The notes under the pieces were generated by a model. That model was not told the origin of the DNA and ran no database searches. It worked only from the letters and a program-made list of their open reading frames with translations. Both the position numbers and the translations under genes were made by a program. Positions 13,528 through 15,693 of a stretch of 15,693 nucleotides of DNA are shown piece after piece (positions within the stretch are counted from its first letter, which is position 1; each line of letters opens with the position of its first letter). The stretch is from Spirochaetales bacterium (lineage in GTDB: Bacteria > Spirochaetota > Spirochaetia > SZUA-6 > DRHE01), in NCBI GenBank assembly GCA_016930895.1, contig JAFGFV010000143.1:1-15693 (forward strand), read 5' to 3'.

Positions 13528-14301
13528 CTATCGCCGTGCCTGTTGTCCCGCGATTCGGGGCATCTGGCCCCGGTAGATGCTCTTGCTGCCCTTGTACCGG
13601 TCGATCGCCGCCTGAACCGCGGTGCGGGTGAGCTCCTGGAGCCCTTCCGCGGCAGCCCGCAGGGAGCCGCGCCCCCCGTCGGGACCGGAGGGCGGATCGA
13701 TGGGGCGGCTAAACACCACGGTCACCCGCGGAGGAACGTAGAGCCGCCGATCCGCAATCGTGAGGTAGCTGCGACCGCCCCACCGCCGGGCGTGGAGGAC
13801 CGTGGCGACCGGGATCACGGGCACTCCCAGGCGCGCGGCCAGCACGAACACCCCGGGGTGGAAGGGCTGGACCTCCTGGCTCCACTGGTAGCACTCCCCC
13901 TCCGGAAAGAAGTGCACGAACCCCATTTCCTCCAGTCCCCGGCGGATGTCGCTTTCCAAGAGGCGGAAGGTCCGCGGGTTGGTGGGAATGGGGACCCCGC
14001 CGAGGAGCCGAACGAAGGTCCCGAGCACCGGTATTAGGGCGGTCTCCTCGAGCATCGTGAAATAGGTGCGAAACGGGAACAGGGCGGCCGCGAGCACGCC
14101 AGGGTCCAGGAACAGGGTATGATTGCTCACCAGCAGGGCCGGCCGCGCGCGTCGAAGGTTCCCCCAGCCTCGCAGGCGCAGTCCGAACAGGACCCGACTG
14201 ACGAACACGACGGGATACAGGACCGTATAGAAGACCAGGTGCGAGAAGACCCGGAATCCCAACGAAGGGTTGATGGGATGGCCGCCGACGCGATAGGCCA
14301 T
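13528..14301 (-). CDS. PlsC-family acyltransferase (1-acyl-sn-glycerol-3-phosphate acyltransferase-like)
   Basis: The 257-residue protein has the PlsC/LPLAT acyltransferase motifs: NHTLFLD (60-66), giving the catalytic His61 and Asp66 of HX4D; GGVPIPTN (101-108) in the place of motif II; FPEGE (132-136), motif III, which binds the glycerol phosphate or other acceptor; and GVPVIPV (159-165), motif IV. Hydrophobic stretches at 17-40 and 68-76 suggest membrane association at the inner face. The ATG at 14301 has no clear Shine-Dalgarno. It follows a glycosyltransferase gene by 54 bases on the same strand. The FPEGE in place of the common FPEGT, and the GT neighbour, leave open that the acceptor is a glycolipid or carotenoid glycoside, not lysophosphatidate. 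Confidence 0.85.
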   Translation of the reverse strand: MAYRVGGHPINPSLGFRVFSHLVFYTVLYPVVFVSRVLFGLRLRGWGNLRRARPALLVSNHTLFLDPGVLAAALFPFRTYFTMLEETALIPVLGTFVRLLGGVPIPTNPRTFRLLESDIRRGLEEMGFVHFFPEGECYQWSQEVQPFHPGVFVLAARLGVPVIPVATVLHARRWGGRSYLTIADRRLYVPPRVTVVFSRPIDPPSGPDGGRGSLRAAAEGLQELTRTAVQAAIDRYKGSKSIYRGQMPRIAGQQARR

Positions 14302-14355
14302 GACGGACGAGAGATACGACCCGCGGCTACTTCGGACTCTCGGCGTTGCCGGGAA

Positions 14356-15507
14356 TCACTTGACCACTCGCCCCTTCCACACCATTCCCGTGCCCCAGGT
14401 GAGCTGGCCGTATCCCCTCCACATCATGAGCAGCACGTGGATGAACACGATGGGATAGAGAAAGGGAACGTACCACCTGAGTCCCCGATCGTAGAGCACG
14501 CAGGCCCAGGTCAGCTGAAACAGGGTCACCGAGACCGCGACCAGCTGCGTGTAGGCGTGCCCGACCAGCAGGTAGGGAACGAGCAGGGCCGCGGGCAGCA
14601 GGAAGAAGAAGAGGATGGCCGTGGAGGCCGAGACGATAGACAGCATCTTGCGGTCCAGGAAGTCGCTGACGTTCTTGGCGATTCCGTTGAACGAGGCCCG
14701 GTAGCCGCTGTACATGCGGCAGCCCACGTACTTCTGCACGTCCAGGAAGATGGTGCGGAAGCCGGCGCCGCGCAGCTTGCGGGCCAGGTGAATGTCGTCA
14801 CTGATCTGCCCCGAGACTGCGGCGTAGCCCCCGATCGCTTCGTACGCCTCCCGGCGCACCATGATGAACTGCCCGATGGCGAAGGAGAGCAGGGGAGTCC
14901 GGGTAGCCGCGATGAGCCAGATCGGCATGATGATGGCGGTCATGATGTACATCGCTGGCACGACGACCGCTTCCCCCAGGGTCTGCAGATCCTGGCTCAC
15001 GTAGCCGGACACGAGATCCACGCGGTGCCACTCGATGTTGGTCACGGCCCAGGAGATGCTCTCGGGAGCATGCACGGTGTCCGCGTCCGTGCACAGGAAG
15101 TAGTCCCCCGTGGCCAGATCAGTGAGCTGCTGCATGGCGTGAGGCTTCCCGTGCCAGCCGTGCTGGGGCAGCGGCCTTCCCTGGACAGCGCGGACCAGCC
15201 CCGGGTATCGCCGGGCGTAGTCGGAGATGATCTCCCAGGTCGCGTCGCTGGACTGGTCGTCCAGCACGATGATCTCGTAGTCCTGGTAGGTCTGTTCGAT
15301 CAGGGAATCCAGGCAGCGAGCGATGTTTGCCTCTTCGTTGCGCGCCGGGATCAGGACCGACACCTTCTTGCCGGACCTCCGGCGCGGCTTGCGTGAGCTC
15401 AAACGCAGCCAGATGATGTTGCTCGCGGCCAGGAAGAAGAAGTAAAAACTGCCCAGAACGAGAAGGATGTGCACGATACGCAGGACCGGCGGGGGCAGGG
15501 GAAACAC
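14356..15507 (-). CDS. Membrane family 2 glycosyltransferase (CrtQ/HpnB-like)
   Basis: About 383 residues with a GT-A fold between membrane helices. Numbered from the upstream GTG at 15516, TM1 is at 12-36; the nucleotide-sugar site begins VSVLIPARNEE (52-62) and continues with LDDQSSD (85-91) and WHGKPHA (121-127); TDAD (143-146) is the DXD metal site; SDDIHLARKLRGAG (239-252) contains the catalytic acidic residues; later helices lie at 295-318, 325-342 and 349-366. This layout matches GT2 enzymes acting on lipids, such as CrtQ carotenoid glucosyltransferases and HpnB. I prefer the GTG at 15507 because AAGGGA (15522-15517) is nine bases upstream, while it abuts the GTG at 15516. A good promoter lies at 15564-15593. 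It heads the minus-strand gene row. Confidence 0.85.
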   Translation of the reverse strand: MFPLPPPVLRIVHILLVLGSFYFFFLAASNIIWLRLSSRKPRRRSGKKVSVLIPARNEEANIARCLDSLIEQTYQDYEIIVLDDQSSDATWEIISDYARRYPGLVRAVQGRPLPQHGWHGKPHAMQQLTDLATGDYFLCTDADTVHAPESISWAVTNIEWHRVDLVSGYVSQDLQTLGEAVVVPAMYIMTAIIMPIWLIAATRTPLLSFAIGQFIMVRREAYEAIGGYAAVSGQISDDIHLARKLRGAGFRTIFLDVQKYVGCRMYSGYRASFNGIAKNVSDFLDRKMLSIVSASTAILFFFLLPAALLVPYLLVGHAYTQLVAVSVTLFQLTWACVLYDRGLRWYVPFLYPIVFIHVLLMMWRGYGQLTWGTGMVWKGRVVK

Positions 15508-15563
15508 GCTGGACACTCCCTTCTCGCACTCAGGATAGGGCTACGACCATCGTTGCTATTGAA

Positions 15564-15593
15564 AGTATAGCACGCCCGGGGCGGCAAAGGCAA
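15564..15593 (-). promoter_or_regulatory. Promoter for the glycosyltransferase operon
   Basis: On the minus strand TTGCCT (15593-15588) and TATACT (15569-15564) are 18 bases apart. The -10 box matches 5 of 6 consensus bases and is preceded by TGC, an extended -10 element. RNA would start near 15557, giving a leader of about 50 bases. The probable insertion sequence begins immediately upstream of this site. Confidence 0.55.
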
Positions 15594-15642
15594 AGGGCGC
15601 GCGCAAGGTGTAGTGTACGCTAGATTGTGTCACGGAGAAAAA

Positions 15643-15690
15643 CATGGCATTCCTCCTGGTAAGCCAAACCACAGGTGGAGGAATGCCATG
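15643..15690 (+). promoter_or_regulatory. Hairpin sequestering ribosome binding site and start codon
   Basis: CATGGCATTCCTCC (15643-15656) is the exact reverse complement of GGAGGAATGCCATG (15677-15690), a perfect 14-bp stem with a 20-base loop. The right arm contains the Shine-Dalgarno GGAGG (15677-15681) and the ATG (15688-15690). Any RNA reading in from outside would fold and block translation, a strategy known from insertion-sequence transposase genes. Confidence 0.8.
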
Positions 15691-15693
15691 AAC
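15688..15693 (+). CDS. Start of a gene running off the window (possibly transposase)
   Basis: Only two codons are visible (Met-Asn). The start is supported by GGAGG six bases upstream (15677-15681). The hairpin over the start and the mobile-element-like setting suggest a transposase, but the product cannot be determined from this window. Confidence 0.4.

Larger units (their letters stand above)
15609..15693 (+). mobile_element. Probable left end of an insertion sequence, cut by window edge
   Basis: The sequence from about 15609 lacks the GC-rich coding style of its neighbours and leads into a strong hairpin and a well-placed start codon at the window edge. This layout (short noncoding left end, hidden ribosome site, transposase start) is typical of IS481-like and similar elements. 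The family, exact left tip and target duplication cannot be read because the rest is outside the window. A host gene on the plus strand is the main alternative. Confidence 0.35.

Noticed and set aside
12820..14037. A 405-codon plus-strand frame spanning the TPR and acyltransferase genes
   Set aside because: It crosses two well-supported minus-strand genes and has no recognisable motifs.
14119..15396. A 425-codon plus-strand frame opposite the glycosyltransferase gene
   Set aside because: The minus strand has all GT2 motifs in order; the plus frame is His/Asp/Glu/Gln-rich shadow sequence.

Overview
The window is high-GC DNA from a Gram-negative (diderm) bacterium. Evidence for an outer membrane is a signal-peptide protein ending in a C-terminal phenylalanine beta-barrel, and a large lipoprotein. 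The mix of TPR and coiled-coil envelope proteins, class III adenylate cyclase, PilZ and c-di-AMP cyclase suggests a spirochaete-like lineage. This is inference from gene style (roughly 55-60% confidence); the window contains no rRNA, tRNA or universal marker. I saw no CRISPR array and no gene-free stretch longer than about 210 bases.

Layout. (1) Bases 1-1711: the 3' end of a Cu(+)-exporting P1B-1 ATPase (CopA), translationally coupled to a CopZ-type copper chaperone, followed by a probable terminator. (2) Bases 1712-1918: a structured leader with a promoter candidate, a 10-bp hairpin with one bulged base near the expected transcript start, and three CAAGTC repeats at an exact 15-nt period. 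(3) Bases 1919-6733: a two-gene operon encoding a periplasmic-domain/outer-membrane-barrel protein and a 1187-residue lipoprotein with two Ig-like domains, seven CARDB-like repeats and a PPC-like C-terminus. (4) Bases 6761-9022, minus strand: a single-TM coiled-coil/TPR-like envelope protein starting with TTG. (5) Bases 9190-11211: a membrane adenylate cyclase (periplasmic sensor, HAMP, class III catalytic domain, TPR-like tail) followed by a single-domain PilZ protein. (6) Bases 15507 down to 11275, minus strand: an apparent operon of a family 2 glycosyltransferase, a PlsC-type acyltransferase, a TPR protein, and a three-part protein joining a PTS EIIA domain to a DisA/DacZ-type diadenylate cyclase. 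(7) Bases about 15600-15693: probably the left end of an insertion sequence, cut by the window edge, with a hairpin that hides the ribosome binding site and start codon.

How the parts may work together. The copper genes form a normal detoxification pair. The two surface-protein genes look co-transcribed and may form an outer-membrane complex. The centre of the window concentrates second-messenger functions: cAMP synthesis, c-di-GMP binding and c-di-AMP synthesis lie within about 3.5 kb. The last is fused to a phosphotransferase domain that could link sugar or nitrogen phosphorelay status to c-di-AMP level. That EIIA-(pyruvate-kinase-C-like)-DAC fusion is the strongest candidate in the window for an under-described system. 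The glycosyltransferase and acyltransferase suggest synthesis of an acylated glycolipid or carotenoid glycoside.
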